Under the pieces are notes generated by a model. The model ran no database searches and was not told the origin of the DNA. It saw only the letters and a list, made by a program, of their open reading frames with translations. Positions 35,588 to 44,395 of a stretch of 64,000 bases of DNA are shown here, piece after piece. Position numbers and translations under genes: made by a program. Source of the DNA: Lederbergia sp. NSJ-179 (GTDB lineage Bacteria > Bacillota > Bacilli > Bacillales > Bacillaceae_C); the NCBI RefSeq assembly GCF_022867885.1, contig NZ_JALIFP010000003.1, positions 124,001-188,000 on the forward strand, written 5' to 3'. The first letter of the stretch is position 1. The number at the start of each line of letters is the position of its first letter.

Positions 35588-35950
35588 ATGCTGGTTGAAG
35601 CCCTTTACGAAAAACATAACGAAGAGTTGGCACGCTTTGCTCGGTCAATAGCAAGTAATGAGAAGGAAGCAGAGGATTTAGTGCAGGATACTTTCTTGAA
35701 GGCTCTCACTCACTTGCACTCATTGAGTAAGCTTACTGATTATCAACAGCGAGCTTGGCTTTTTAAAGTACTCCGCAATCTTCGTTTTGACCGTTTTCGC
35801 AAACAGCGTTTCGAAGTTCCGATGAAGGAACAAGATGAACCAATCATCGATTCGGACGATTATACGGCGGTGGAAATGGAAGAGTTATTACAAACACTGC
35901 CTGCTGATCTAGTTCGTTCTTTGCCAAAGGATGCAAAAGCAATGTATTAG
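35588..35950 (+). pseudogene. Truncated ECF sigma factor (region 2 only)
   Basis: 120 residues. Sigma region 2 is clear: LYEKHNEELARFARSIASNE, then EDLVQDTFLKALTHL and RAWLFKVLRNLRFDRFRKQR. After MEELLQTLPADL the sequence changes to VRSLPKDAKAMY and stops, where intact ECF factors (about 165-180 residues) continue into region 4 with the -35-binding helix-turn-helix. No region 4 is found in other frames downstream. It probably cannot direct transcription normally. No anti-sigma gene follows. Confidence 0.7.
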
Positions 35951-36196
35951 CTGTGTAGGGAGAGGGAAAGATTAAGTTTTCTATTTCAGTAAATAATAAA
36001 TCAGCTCTCACCGTCTAAGGAAAGCTTAAAGGGCAAAAATGAATATTGACCACGACTTTTATGAAAATTTTTTTAAGTAAAATAAATGTAAAATCTTGAT
36101 AAGTGAACTCTTGTTCGCTGATGCAAAATTTGCTATTCTATAGTTAGATATACACCTCGGCAAAGTCCTCACAAAAATACGAGGGATGTGTTTTAT

Positions 36197-37411
36197 GTGG
36201 CAATGGCTAAACAATTTTATGAAGGAACTACTGTTTACACGGCACTAATTCACGAAGACTCCACTGATTACAATAAGAGACAAACCAATCCAGAACTACT
36301 CAAACGAATACCACTAGGGAAACTAATGGATCTGAAGATAGATTATGCCTTCAAGCAATTATTTGGAAGTGAAAAAAATAAGCATCTTACCTTTGTGTTT
36401 TTGAATGCCTTTTTGCAGAAAGCAGGCAGAGGCAAAATCAAAGATATTACTTTTTTGAACACGGAAGTTGGGAGAGAGTATGCGGATGATAAACTATCTA
36501 GAGTAGACATTTTAGTCGTAACTGAACATGGTGAACGAATTAATGTGGAAATTCAATTTTCCAACAAGTACAATATGATTAATCGATCCTTATTCTACTG
36601 GTCAAGATTGTATACCGAAACATTAAAGAAGAATATGGATTATGATAAATTAAGACCGGTTATTTCGATAAACATTCTTAACTATAATATATTCGATCAA
36701 ACTGATCGTTATCATACGATGTATCACTTATATGAGGATAGGGAAAAATTCAAGCTAACCAATACAATGGAATTTCACTATATTGAAATGCCTAAGCTTT
36801 TAAAGGATTGGAAGGAAGATCGTTTGGATCCCTGGAATGATCTGTTGGTGAGATGGTTATTGTTACTTGGCATTGTAGATCATCGAAATGGGAAAGTTTA
36901 TGAAGATATCTATAAAGAACTGGAGGTGATTGCAATGGAGGACAAGACATTGTACTCCGCATTTGAAGGCTGGCAAGAATTAAGCATGACGGAAGAAGAG
37001 GTACGTGCTTATGAAAGTAGACTGAAACAGATCTTGGATGAGGAAGCCTATCGCACGAAAATGGATAAATGGGAACAAAAGAATCGGAAAGCAGAAGAGA
37101 GAAACCGGAAAGCAGAAGAGAGAAACCGGAAAGCAGAAGAGAGAAACCGGAAAGTGGCAGAGAGAAACCGGGAAGTGGCAGAGAGAAACCGAAAAAACGA
37201 ACAAAGGAATCAGGAGAAAGAACAGGTTTTAGAACAAAGAGAAAAAGTGATCACGCAAAAGTTAAAAGAAGCACAACAAAGGGAAAGTGAAGCAAAAAGA
37301 GAAGTCGCAATCCGTCTACTGAAAGCAAGCATAAATATGGATGTAGTTGTGGAATCAACCGGTTTACAGAGGGAACAAATTATTGAGTTACAACGCGAAT
37401 TGAATAAATAA
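36197..37411 (+). CDS. Rpn-family recombination-promoting nuclease (PD-(D/E)XK)
   Basis: About 404 residues. MDLKIDYAFKQLFGSEKNKH begins the Rpn/transposase-31-type domain. RVDILVV...ERINVEIQ supplies the PD-(D/E)XK catalytic core (Asp, Glu, Gln in ExQ). At ~295-340 lies a charged coiled coil made of NRKAEER heptads encoded by a 21-bp tandem repeat, then a helical tail. GAGGGA lies 10 bp before the GTG at 36197; GTG 36188 and ATG 36203 are alternatives. Such proteins promote RecA-independent recombination in E. coli. Confidence 0.85.
   Translation: MAMAKQFYEGTTVYTALIHEDSTDYNKRQTNPELLKRIPLGKLMDLKIDYAFKQLFGSEKNKHLTFVFLNAFLQKAGRGKIKDITFLNTEVGREYADDKLSRVDILVVTEHGERINVEIQFSNKYNMINRSLFYWSRLYTETLKKNMDYDKLRPVISINILNYNIFDQTDRYHTMYHLYEDREKFKLTNTMEFHYIEMPKLLKDWKEDRLDPWNDLLVRWLLLLGIVDHRNGKVYEDIYKELEVIAMEDKTLYSAFEGWQELSMTEEEVRAYESRLKQILDEEAYRTKMDKWEQKNRKAEERNRKAEERNRKAEERNRKVAERNREVAERNRKNEQRNQEKEQVLEQREKVITQKLKEAQQRESEAKREVAIRLLKASINMDVVVESTGLQREQIIELQRELNK
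37078..37200 (+). repeat. In-frame 21-bp tandem repeat within the Rpn-type gene
   Basis: About five and a half units of (GAAACCGGAAAGCAGAAGAG)A; the first three are nearly identical and the last two diverge (GTGGCAGAGAG). It encodes NRKAEER / NRKVAER heptads. Length may vary by slippage in steps of seven residues without breaking the frame. Confidence 0.85.
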
Positions 37412-37424
37412 AGTCAAAAAATAA

Positions 37425-37459
37425 AGCCATCATTTAATTGTCTATATCATACGATGGCT
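37425..37459. terminator. Terminator between convergent Rpn and Uma2 genes
   Basis: AGCCATC pairs with GATGGCT around a 21-nt loop; A-rich on the left and T-rich on the right. It serves either strand weakly. Confidence 0.55.
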
Positions 37460-37466
37460 GTTCCTA

Positions 37467-38051
37467 TTAACCCGGCAAATCAGCGGCTGCATCTAGGATT
37501 TTGCCCATTGTGAAAGACGCACAAGGAAGTTGCTCGGAATGAACGGTATCTTCTCGGCCATAGACATTCAGAAGCTGATAATCGCGACCTTCTAATGCAT
37601 ACTGTTCAAGTACTTCGTTTGCAGGGGCAATAATCCAATATTCCGGGATTTGGTATTGAGCATATACTTTCAGTTTATGAAAGCGATCTCTTTTAATGGA
37701 AGGCGGAGATAATATTTCACCAACTAAACTAGGAATTCCCTCAATGCCTCGCTTCGTGATCATCTCTATTTTATTGCGGGGTACAATGACGAGATCGGGC
37801 TGTCGAACTTCTGTATCCGACAAAATCAAATCAATCGGTGATGCAAAAATGATGTATTCTAGTTGGCAACTTTCCATAAGTGTTGCTAGGATTTTGGTGC
37901 TGATCACTTGATGTTTGGGTGTAGGCGCTGGAGACATTAGCTCTAACACGCCATCTGCTATTTCGTACCGTTTGCCATCATCGAGTTGTGCATAATCATC
38001 ATAGGTGACTGAACCTTCCTTTATGATCGGTTTAGAATCACGAGATTTCAT
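37467..38051 (-). CDS. Uma2-family (DUF820) putative endonuclease
   Basis: 194 residues from the ATG at 38051, which follows AAGGAGG; a longer frame to 38099 overlaps this SD. VTYDDYAQLDDGKRYEIADG is the N-terminal family motif. RQPDLVIVPRNK and VGEILSPPSIKRDRFHKLKV give the PD-(D/E)XK core (Asp, Glu, Lys), and QIPEYWIIAPAN the conserved end. Cellular role unknown; such genes are frequent near mobile or decaying DNA. Confidence 0.88.
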   Translation of the reverse strand: MKSRDSKPIIKEGSVTYDDYAQLDDGKRYEIADGVLELMSPAPTPKHQVISTKILATLMESCQLEYIIFASPIDLILSDTEVRQPDLVIVPRNKIEMITKRGIEGIPSLVGEILSPPSIKRDRFHKLKVYAQYQIPEYWIIAPANEVLEQYALEGRDYQLLNVYGREDTVHSEQLPCASFTMGKILDAAADLPG

Positions 38052-38199
38052 AGAATTCGCCTCCTTGAAATGTTTAGCTATTTTCATTATATCAAACATA
38101 AGATTCGGTAGAGGAAAGAACTTAGATTTTAAATGATTGGTGGATCAATCGAATTGAACCCTTGAAGATGCTAAGAGACTACAATGAAAATAAGACATA

Positions 38200-38346
38200 A
38201 ATAGAACAGTGTGCCAGTATGCAAAAGCGTTAAAATGCAAAGAGGGACATATCCAAATAGAATTATAGGATACCTTCTGGGGAGCGAAACATGCCATCGT
38301 GAAGGATAAATATGGGGTCATTTGGGAATTGGATGATACAAAATGA
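38200..38346 (+). pseudogene. C-terminal remnant of a VOC/PhnB-type protein
   Basis: Reading from about 38200 gives NRTVCQYAKALKCKEGHIQI, EL, a TAG stop, then DTFWGAKHAIVKDKYGVIWE ending LDDTK. The DTFWGAKxGxxxDKFGVxW pattern is the diagnostic C-terminus of PhnB/glyoxalase-like proteins. The N-terminal ~100 residues are missing. Confidence 0.7.
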
Positions 38347-38428
38347 TATTTAGGGAAAAGTAATGATTGCATCATGAAGCTTTTCTGTGGTATAGTTAAA
38401 AAACTTTGATAAGAACGGAGGGTTACAA

Positions 38429-38497
38429 GTGGGAAAGGAACATTCTAAACAGCATGTTACAAATCAACAATTGAATCATGCTAAAGCTCTACGATGA
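38429..38497 (+). CDS. Possible 22-residue peptide gene
   Basis: GTG start with GGAGG about 8 bp upstream encodes MGKEHSKQHVTNQQLNHAKA-LR and stops, followed 60 bp later by a terminator. SD, start, stop and terminator make a complete small unit, but the peptide resembles nothing I recognise. It could be the truncated start of a lost gene. Confidence 0.3.
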   Translation: MGKEHSKQHVTNQQLNHAKALR

Positions 38498-38557
38498 TAG
38501 GGTGATTAGAATAGGTCTGTCCACTTTCATGTAACCCTTTTATTTTGCATATGAAAA

Positions 38558-38586
38558 AGGAGGCCAACCAAGAAGCCTCTTTTTTA
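38558..38586 (+). terminator. Terminator before the MFS gene
   Basis: GAGGC pairs with GCCTC around CAACCAAGAA, then TTTTTT. It closes the short unit at 38429. Confidence 0.6.
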
Positions 38587-38756
38587 TGTCTCAATTTTAT
38601 TAAATAGGATTGTATTCATTGAACACAGGCGATGCACCTGTGTTTTTATTGTGTATTGTATGGATGAAGGTTCGTATTCCATGAAGAAGTAGGCAGACGG
38701 CAATAAGTTTTAAAATAAATGAAATCTTCGAAATAGATGTAAAAGGAGGCTGTTTT

Positions 38757-39971
38757 ATGTCAGCAGACCAACGGAAAAAATTAACGGTTTTAATGATTAA
38801 TATGTTTATTGCCATTGGAAGTTTTGGCATTATTATTCCAATTCTTCCGACTTATTTAGAATCTATTAATCAAGGAGGAACCGCGGCAGGTTTAATGGTG
38901 GCCATATTTGCGGGTGCTCAACTCATTTTATCTCCAATAGCCGGAAAATGGGCAGATCAATATGGACGTAGAAAAATGATTATTTCTGGTTTAATCGGCT
39001 TATCCCTATCCAGTTTTGTCTTTTATGCATCTGATTCGATTTGGTTGCTTTATTCCTCCCGTGTGATTGGAGGGATAGGTGCTGCATTACTTGTACCGGC
39101 TATTTTTGCCTATGTAGCCGATATTACTACTTTTGAACAACGCGCAAAGGGGAATAGTTTGATCTCTGCAGCTATGTCGTTGGGTATTGTGATTGGGCCT
39201 GGAATTGGTGGGTTTTTAGCGGATTTTGGATTGAAAACACCGTTTTTAATTTCTGCGATGATCTCCCTTGTGGCTGTTTTCTTTTCCATCGCTGTTTTGA
39301 AAGAAAGCAAACCAGATACACAGGTGATAGCAGATGGGGCACCGGCACAACCTAGGCACGAGGAATCTATGTTTAAACAAATTGTTCGTTCTGTAAAAAT
39401 GCCTTATTTTATCCCGCTCATCATTACATTTGTCATGAGCTTTGGATTAATGGCCTATGAATCGGTACTCGGCCTTTTTGTCGATAATCAATTCGGTGCA
39501 ACTCCACAGGAAATAGCATTTATGATCACATCTACAGGTATTGTTAGTGTGATTGCCCAATTGTTCATCGTCGATCGGATCGTGAGTCGCTATGGGGAAA
39601 TGGCCGTCATAAATATTTTTATCGGGGTCGTTACAATTGGCTTCGTTTTATCGCTGATCGCAGGAAGCTATGGGATGTTCTTTGGAGTAACCTTATTAAT
39701 CTTCTTGGCTACCTCGATTCTTCGTCCTGTCTTGAATACGCTCATTTCAAAAATGGCTGGAGATGAACAAGGTTTTGCGATGGGCATGAATAATGCCTAT
39801 ATGAGTATTGGCAATATCTTAGGACCCGTGCTTGCGGGCATGCTATATGATATTAAAATTATTTTCCCGTTTATACTGGGTTTAGTGATTTTATTCATAG
39901 CAATGTTTACATCGATTGTTTGGCAAAGACGAAGTTTAAAAGGAAACCAGCGCATCGTAATGAGTAAATAA
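38757..39971 (+). CDS. MFS multidrug efflux transporter (DHA1, NorA/Bmr-like)
   Basis: 404 residues, 12 helices. Motif A is GKWADQYGRRKMIISG, and the antiporter motif C is SLGIVIGPGIGGFLADFG at the fifth helix. Both are typical of proton-coupled drug exporters such as NorA, Bmr and Blt. AAAAGGAGG lies before the ATG. The likely role is export of cationic drugs or dyes; no dedicated regulator is adjacent. Confidence 0.88.
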   Translation: MSADQRKKLTVLMINMFIAIGSFGIIIPILPTYLESINQGGTAAGLMVAIFAGAQLILSPIAGKWADQYGRRKMIISGLIGLSLSSFVFYASDSIWLLYSSRVIGGIGAALLVPAIFAYVADITTFEQRAKGNSLISAAMSLGIVIGPGIGGFLADFGLKTPFLISAMISLVAVFFSIAVLKESKPDTQVIADGAPAQPRHEESMFKQIVRSVKMPYFIPLIITFVMSFGLMAYESVLGLFVDNQFGATPQEIAFMITSTGIVSVIAQLFIVDRIVSRYGEMAVINIFIGVVTIGFVLSLIAGSYGMFFGVTLLIFLATSILRPVLNTLISKMAGDEQGFAMGMNNAYMSIGNILGPVLAGMLYDIKIIFPFILGLVILFIAMFTSIVWQRRSLKGNQRIVMSK

Positions 39972-39977
39972 AATGGA

Positions 39978-40004
39978 AGCCCCGGGTCTCTAGAGACCCG
40001 GGCT
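39978..40004. terminator. GC-rich perfect palindrome after the MFS gene
   Basis: CCCGGGTCTCTAGAGACCCG-GG is a perfect 22-bp palindrome (39981-40002) with AG/CT flanks. It lacks a T-run (AAAATC follows), so it may be a hairpin terminator of unusual form or a binding site. GTTGCAATTGCAAC at 40011-40024 is a second perfect palindrome close by. Confidence 0.45.
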
Positions 40005-40114
40005 AAAATCGTTGCAATTGCAACTTATGTGAATGTGATTGATTGTCATATAAGACAATATCCCTTTTCCCTCATTTAAGATAGAATTAATTTTCAAGAT
40101 ACAGTTAAAGATTT

Positions 40115-41077
40115 CTATTTATTTTTGTAAAATTTAATAACGGATATAGCCGACGACACGACTTTATTCGGAAGATCCTTTGGCGAGATTACCCTAATTT
40201 TATTTGCAAATCCTAATATGAACTCGATAGCCTCTTGCTTATCATTAAATCTTAAAGTCGCCGGTATCCATTTTTCCCCATTTGAATTTTCCGTTTTTAT
40301 CAATTGAACAAACTTACCTGTAAAATTAATTCTTTTCATAATGGACGGATGTATTTCTACTTGTACATCATATTTGGGTAAATTTTGTATAAACTCTACC
40401 TTGGATTGTTCCCAGTACGCCACCAAATTGAAATTAAGCGGTCTTCTAAAAGTTTCATTTTCAACTTTTGCCCTGTGTATGCGAGATACCCTGTAATTAC
40501 GCAGCTCTCCATTTCTTGATGCAACAAGATACCACCTATTCCCTTTTGCTACCAATCCTAATGGTTCAATCAACCTTTCTTTTTGTTCCCCATCGGCCTG
40601 TTCATAGAAAATTTTTAGCTTTTTACTTTCCCAAACAGCTTTTTGGACGATTTTGAGAGCATGCTCTTTTTCTTTGGATTGTCGCCAAGTGCTCGAATCG
40701 ATATGAATTCTTTCCCACATCGCCTGTGCTTCGTCCCGAAAAGTCCCTGGGATGGCTGCAAGTAACTTTTGCCTGGTGTCTAATGCTTGGATATTTAACC
40801 CTAAGTCTTCGAGTAATTTTTCTGAAGGGAAGAGAAATAGAGATTTAATGTCCTCTATATTTAATCCACTCAATTTACTGCGAAAATTGTCTAACAGACG
40901 CCAGCCTCCATCTTTTCCCCGATCGGAAACAATGGGTATCCCTGCATTACTTAATGCATCCATGTCCCGAAGGATGGTTCGATCTGATACCTCTAGTTCA
41001 TTGGCCAATTCCTTTGCCGTCATTTTCCCTCTGTTCTGTAACAAGATCATAATATTTATTAATCTATCTGCTCTCAC
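40115..41077 (-). CDS. YafY-family regulator (HTH_11 plus WYL domain)
   Basis: 320 residues. The N-terminal helix-turn-helix is MTAKELANELEVSDRTILRD, followed by the MDALSNAGIPIVSDRGKDGG wing. The WYL domain has GNRWYLVASRNGELRNYRVS, and a C-terminal WCX region follows. WYL domains sense nucleic acids or nucleotides. It is divergent from a RibD_C-type reductase gene across 106 bp, the usual arrangement for a regulator and its target. Confidence 0.9.
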   Translation of the reverse strand: MRADRLINIMILLQNRGKMTAKELANELEVSDRTILRDMDALSNAGIPIVSDRGKDGGWRLLDNFRSKLSGLNIEDIKSLFLFPSEKLLEDLGLNIQALDTRQKLLAAIPGTFRDEAQAMWERIHIDSSTWRQSKEKEHALKIVQKAVWESKKLKIFYEQADGEQKERLIEPLGLVAKGNRWYLVASRNGELRNYRVSRIHRAKVENETFRRPLNFNLVAYWEQSKVEFIQNLPKYDVQVEIHPSIMKRINFTGKFVQLIKTENSNGEKWIPATLRFNDKQEAIEFILGFANKIRVISPKDLPNKVVSSAISVIKFYKNK

Positions 41078-41183
41078 AAAATCCGTCCCTTCGATAAAAT
41101 AATAATTAATTATATTTATATGACAGGAGATGTCGTGTTTTAATCATATACTTATTTTTAGAGCTAAGGAAAGGAGAATGATT

Positions 41184-41720
41184 ATGAATCAAGATCGAAA
41201 TGTAGTACTATTCATTGCATCAAGTTTAGACGGATATATTGCGACAAAAGAGGAATCACTTGAATGGTTGTTTAAAGTAGAGGGGGAAGGGGATAATGGC
41301 ATTTCTGAGTTTTTAGACACGATTGATACCGTTTTAATGGGGAAAACAACTTACGATTGGATTATGGAACATGAGGGTGGCAATAGCTGGCCGTATTCTG
41401 ATAAAAATTGTTATGTGTTCACAAGGTCTTCAATTGCTGATACGGAGCAGGTGAAATTTATTAGCCCCAATATTCCGGACTTTGTAAATGAATTAAAAAA
41501 ACAAGAAGGCAAAAATATTTGGATGGTTGGAGGAGGAGTATTGTTACATTCTTTTATAAAAGAGAACTTAGTTGATGAACTTATCATAACAGTTGCACCA
41601 ACTATAATCGGCAATGGAATTCCGTTATTTAGAGAAGGGAATTATCAATTAGACCTTTCATTGAAAGGTACGAGGAACTTTAATCAATTTGTAGAATTGC
41701 ATTATGAAGTTAAAAGGTAA
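41184..41720 (+). CDS. Dihydrofolate reductase-family protein (RibD C-terminal domain, YyaP/YwjB-like)
   Basis: 178 residues from the ATG at 41184, 7 bp after AAAGGAG. FIASSLDGYIATKEESLEWL, DTVLMGKTTYDWIM and NIWMVGGGVLLHSFI are the family motifs, the last being the NADPH-binding loop. These proteins share the RibD/DHFR fold, but true substrates are mostly unknown. Probably controlled by the divergent YafY regulator. Confidence 0.87.
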   Translation: MNQDRNVVLFIASSLDGYIATKEESLEWLFKVEGEGDNGISEFLDTIDTVLMGKTTYDWIMEHEGGNSWPYSDKNCYVFTRSSIADTEQVKFISPNIPDFVNELKKQEGKNIWMVGGGVLLHSFIKENLVDELIITVAPTIIGNGIPLFREGNYQLDLSLKGTRNFNQFVELHYEVKR

Positions 41721-41766
41721 ACGACTGGCCAGACAAAACCATATGTAAGGAACAGCTCTCCTTATT

Positions 41767-41835
41767 AAAGCGGTTTAAAAACGCACGTTCAATCGATGTC
41801 ATTGCAATCGATATCGTGTGTTTTTAAACCGCTTT
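41767..41835. repeat. 69-bp inverted-repeat element with 16-bp perfect arms
   Basis: AAAGCGGTTTAAAAAC (41767-41782) is exactly repeated inverted at 41820-41835. Inside, ATCGATGTCATTGCAATCGAT forms a second stem from two ATCGAT palindromes. The right arm ends T-rich/A-rich, so it could end transcription of the reductase gene, but it is larger and more symmetric than a normal terminator. 41836-42005 holds no gene I can support. Confidence 0.7.
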
Positions 41836-42005
41836 AACAAACACAGAGTCCTTCTCAATATCCCGCAAAAAGAAATGAAAATGATGCTAGCAATATTCAA
41901 CTTGAAGAGCTTCTTAGAACTTTACATAGAGTCGAAACAAAATTGGATGTCTTACTTATGCAAAGATCAAAATGAACGATTAATTTCTCCATTAGATTGT
42001 TTGGT

Positions 42006-42221
42006 TTATTTTATTTTGATGAAACGGGTAAGCACAAATTCTATAATAAAGAAAAGCGCTAATCCTGAAATTAGAACGATAGAGCTTGAGATCAGTGGCT
42101 GTCCGTGGACCTTTTCAAAGATTGAATTAATGAGAAGGGACGAGCCCCAAAAAATAAAAATAACCGTAAGGGCAATATAAACACTTTTTTGATTATGATG
42201 TTTATTTGGTTTGAAAAACAT
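42006..42221 (-). CDS. Small two-helix membrane protein
   Basis: 71 residues from the ATG at 42221, which has GAGGAGG about 9 bp upstream; the longer frame to 42269 spans that SD. Starts MFFKPNKHHNQKSVYIALTV; two helices (about 14-34 and 44-66) and a basic tail. Downstream of the ABC-F gene on the same strand. Function unknown. Confidence 0.55.
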   Translation of the reverse strand: MFFKPNKHHNQKSVYIALTVIFIFWGSSLLINSIFEKVHGQPLISSSIVLISGLALFFIIEFVLTRFIKIK

Positions 42222-42312
42222 AGAGTTTTCCTCCTCAAATGAAAGTTTTTTCATGTCATTAAAAATCATATCCGTGATCGTTATTATACCACGGATATGA
42301 TGGAGCGCTTTC

Positions 42313-43887
42313 CTACGAATCTGTTTCTAATTTTCTTTTTTCCGCTAACAACTGTTGAAATTCCCTTTCCAGCGCTTCTGAAGGTTCGATACTTAGTCGA
42401 CTAAGCACATCAGAAATTTTTGTTTCAAGCAGAAGACGTTTGTCTTCAGTAGAATCCCGTTCCGTTTGGAATGTGGCTTGTTTGTATTCCTGATATGTTC
42501 CATCAAAAAGCTGTAATTCTTGCTGTTCGATAGCCAAAATTCGGGTCGCAATCGATTCGATGAAACGCCGGTCATGTGATACGAAAATGACTGTGCCTTC
42601 ATACTCTTGAAGCAAGGATTCCAACGCTTCGACAGCCTGAATATCAAGGAAATTTGTTGGTTCATCCATAATAATCGTGTTAATATCACTGACAAATAAT
42701 TTGGCGAAAGTGACTTTCACACGTTCTCCTCCACTTAAGACGGCCACCTTTTTATACACATCTTCTCGAAAAAAATGCAATCTCGCCAGTACGGTTCGAA
42801 TAAAGCTTTCCTCTTGCTTTGAAGTAGAGCGAACATTCTCTAAAATCGATTGATCAACATCCAATACGTCCAGATTTTGGCTAAAATAGCCGACTTTAAC
42901 GGAAGGGGAGAAGTGGATTCCCTCCTCCTGATCGATGATTTTCTTTACGAGTGTCGTTTTTCCGCTGCCGTTCGGGCCGATAATCGCGAGCTTCTCTCCA
43001 CCCTTCACATGAAAATGAGCTTCCTTCCAAAGTATTCGTTCCCCGACCATACCGGCCACATCCTCTACCCTTAAAATAATCCGGCCTTTGAAGGTTTCTT
43101 CATTCGGCAAATTCATTTTAATGGCAGGTAATTCTTTCACTTTTTCAACCTTTTCTAATTTCTCCAATCTTGTTTCAATCGCCTTTGCTGCTTGACGAAG
43201 CTTTTTTTGCTTATTGGCAAAATAGGGTTTTGCCCCCTTAATCCTAGCATCAGAAGCACTTAAGTTCTTGGGGGTTTTTGTGGCACGAACAGCTTTCTGT
43301 TCTTTTAATACGAGTGCTTCCTCTAATTGTTGCTTCTTCCGTTCATATTGCTCATAAGCGCTTTCCTGCTGCCGGCGTTCCAATTCCTTTTGCTCGACGT
43401 AATTAGAATAATTGCCTTTATACTCTTTGATTTGTCCCTCTTCCAATTCCCAGATCGTGGTGCAAAGGGAATCCAAAAACGCACGGTCATGGGACACAAG
43501 GACCAACGCCCCTTGCCATCTTTGTAATTGCTTTTCTAATTTTTCGATATGGTCGGTATCTAAATTCGTTGTCGGTTCATCCGCTAATAAAAGCTCAGGC
43601 CTTTTGGCTAGCACCTGGTTGATATACTCCTGTGTCACTTCGCCGCCGCTTTGGGTCGTATTTGTATTTTTTAATTGAGGCAATAGTTCACATTTAGCAT
43701 GTGAGTGAACCCTTCCCGACTCCGGTTGTTTTGCCTGTGCCAAAAGTTCCAATAAGGTCGTTTTTCCACTTCCGTTTTTTCCAACTAAACCGATCCGGTC
43801 TTTTTCCTGAATTTGTAAATGCTCCGCTTCTATTAATAGGCGATCCTTTACATAATATTGTAGATCGATTGCTTCTAATAACATCAT
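42313..43887 (-). CDS. ABC-F ribosomal protection protein (VmlR/Vga/Lsa-type)
   Basis: 524 residues, two ATPase domains, no membrane helices. Walker A motifs are GLVGKNGSGKTT and AIIGPNGSGKTT; signature LSGGERVKV is in the second domain, while the first has TQSGGEV. Walker B motifs end LLADEPTTNLD and IIMDEPTNFLD. The linker between the domains (~190-280) is a charged helical antibiotic-resistance-domain-like arm (KKQQLEEALVLKEQKAVRAT). Such proteins dislodge lincosamide, streptogramin A or pleuromutilin antibiotics from ribosomes. A terminator/antiterminator leader lies upstream, as expected of inducible ABC-F genes. Confidence 0.9.
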   Translation of the reverse strand: MMLLEAIDLQYYVKDRLLIEAEHLQIQEKDRIGLVGKNGSGKTTLLELLAQAKQPESGRVHSHAKCELLPQLKNTNTTQSGGEVTQEYINQVLAKRPELLLADEPTTNLDTDHIEKLEKQLQRWQGALVLVSHDRAFLDSLCTTIWELEEGQIKEYKGNYSNYVEQKELERRQQESAYEQYERKKQQLEEALVLKEQKAVRATKTPKNLSASDARIKGAKPYFANKQKKLRQAAKAIETRLEKLEKVEKVKELPAIKMNLPNEETFKGRIILRVEDVAGMVGERILWKEAHFHVKGGEKLAIIGPNGSGKTTLVKKIIDQEEGIHFSPSVKVGYFSQNLDVLDVDQSILENVRSTSKQEESFIRTVLARLHFFREDVYKKVAVLSGGERVKVTFAKLFVSDINTIIMDEPTNFLDIQAVEALESLLQEYEGTVIFVSHDRRFIESIATRILAIEQQELQLFDGTYQEYKQATFQTERDSTEDKRLLLETKISDVLSRLSIEPSEALEREFQQLLAEKRKLETDS

Positions 43888-43920
43888 TGTATCATCTCCA
43901 GTATTCGTATTTTGGAGACA

Positions 43921-44023
43921 AAAAAGCCTCCTACTTTTTCAGAATAGGAGGCAGCTGAGCATAACAAAAAGAGATACGACTCCCTTTTTGCCCAATCGTT
44001 CGAAACCCATCCTATTCTGAAAA
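43921..44023 (-). promoter_or_regulatory. Transcription attenuator in the ABC-F leader
   Basis: Minus strand, 5' to 3': TTTTCAGAATAGGA (44023-44010) comes first, and later TCCTATTCTGAAAA (43949-43936), exactly complementary over 14 bp. The later segment is also part of a terminator, GCCTCCTA / TAGGAGGC with a following TTTTTT (43953-43921). Pairing with the early segment would disrupt the terminator, so the two structures are mutually exclusive. The gene starts 34 bp further on. A leader frame starting MNISVSFLMSSNDLFRIGWV crosses the early segment, so ribosome stalling by an antibiotic could choose between the folds. Confidence 0.75.
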
Positions 44024-44395
44024 GATCGTTTGAAGACATGAGGAAAGAGACAGATATGTTCATCTGTTCACTCAAATGCTTCGCTCGATTGTTTTCAACA
44101 AATAGGATTAGTTTCGCATCTAATTGGGTCACCCTTCCGTTTTTAATTATTGTCACTGTACCAAAAGAGGTTAAAAAAGTCAATGCGTGCTTGTTTTTTG
44201 TTAGATCGAACTCCCTATAAATTCAAACAATGGATGCGTTCGTTTTTGGAGTTGACTTTCCTGCTTAGAACAAAATTGACTCTCTAAGGCTGCTTTTTTA
44301 CTGGACTTTTTGAACATCCTCTTGAAAAAGGGTTTTATTGAAAGAAGATGAGTAGTATAGTACAAAGACAAAGCTGGATATAAGGGATGGTTTAT

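Noticed and set aside
37078-37200. CRISPR array
   Set aside because: Repeats are contiguous 21-bp coding units without spacers.
41818-42180. 120-codon plus-strand frame
   Set aside because: Begins in the inverted repeat and runs antisense to the better supported membrane-protein gene at 42006-42221.
43884-44183. 99-codon frame upstream of the ABC-F gene as a protein gene
   Set aside because: It spans the attenuator and overlaps the ABC-F start; a short leader peptide within it is plausible, but not a full protein.
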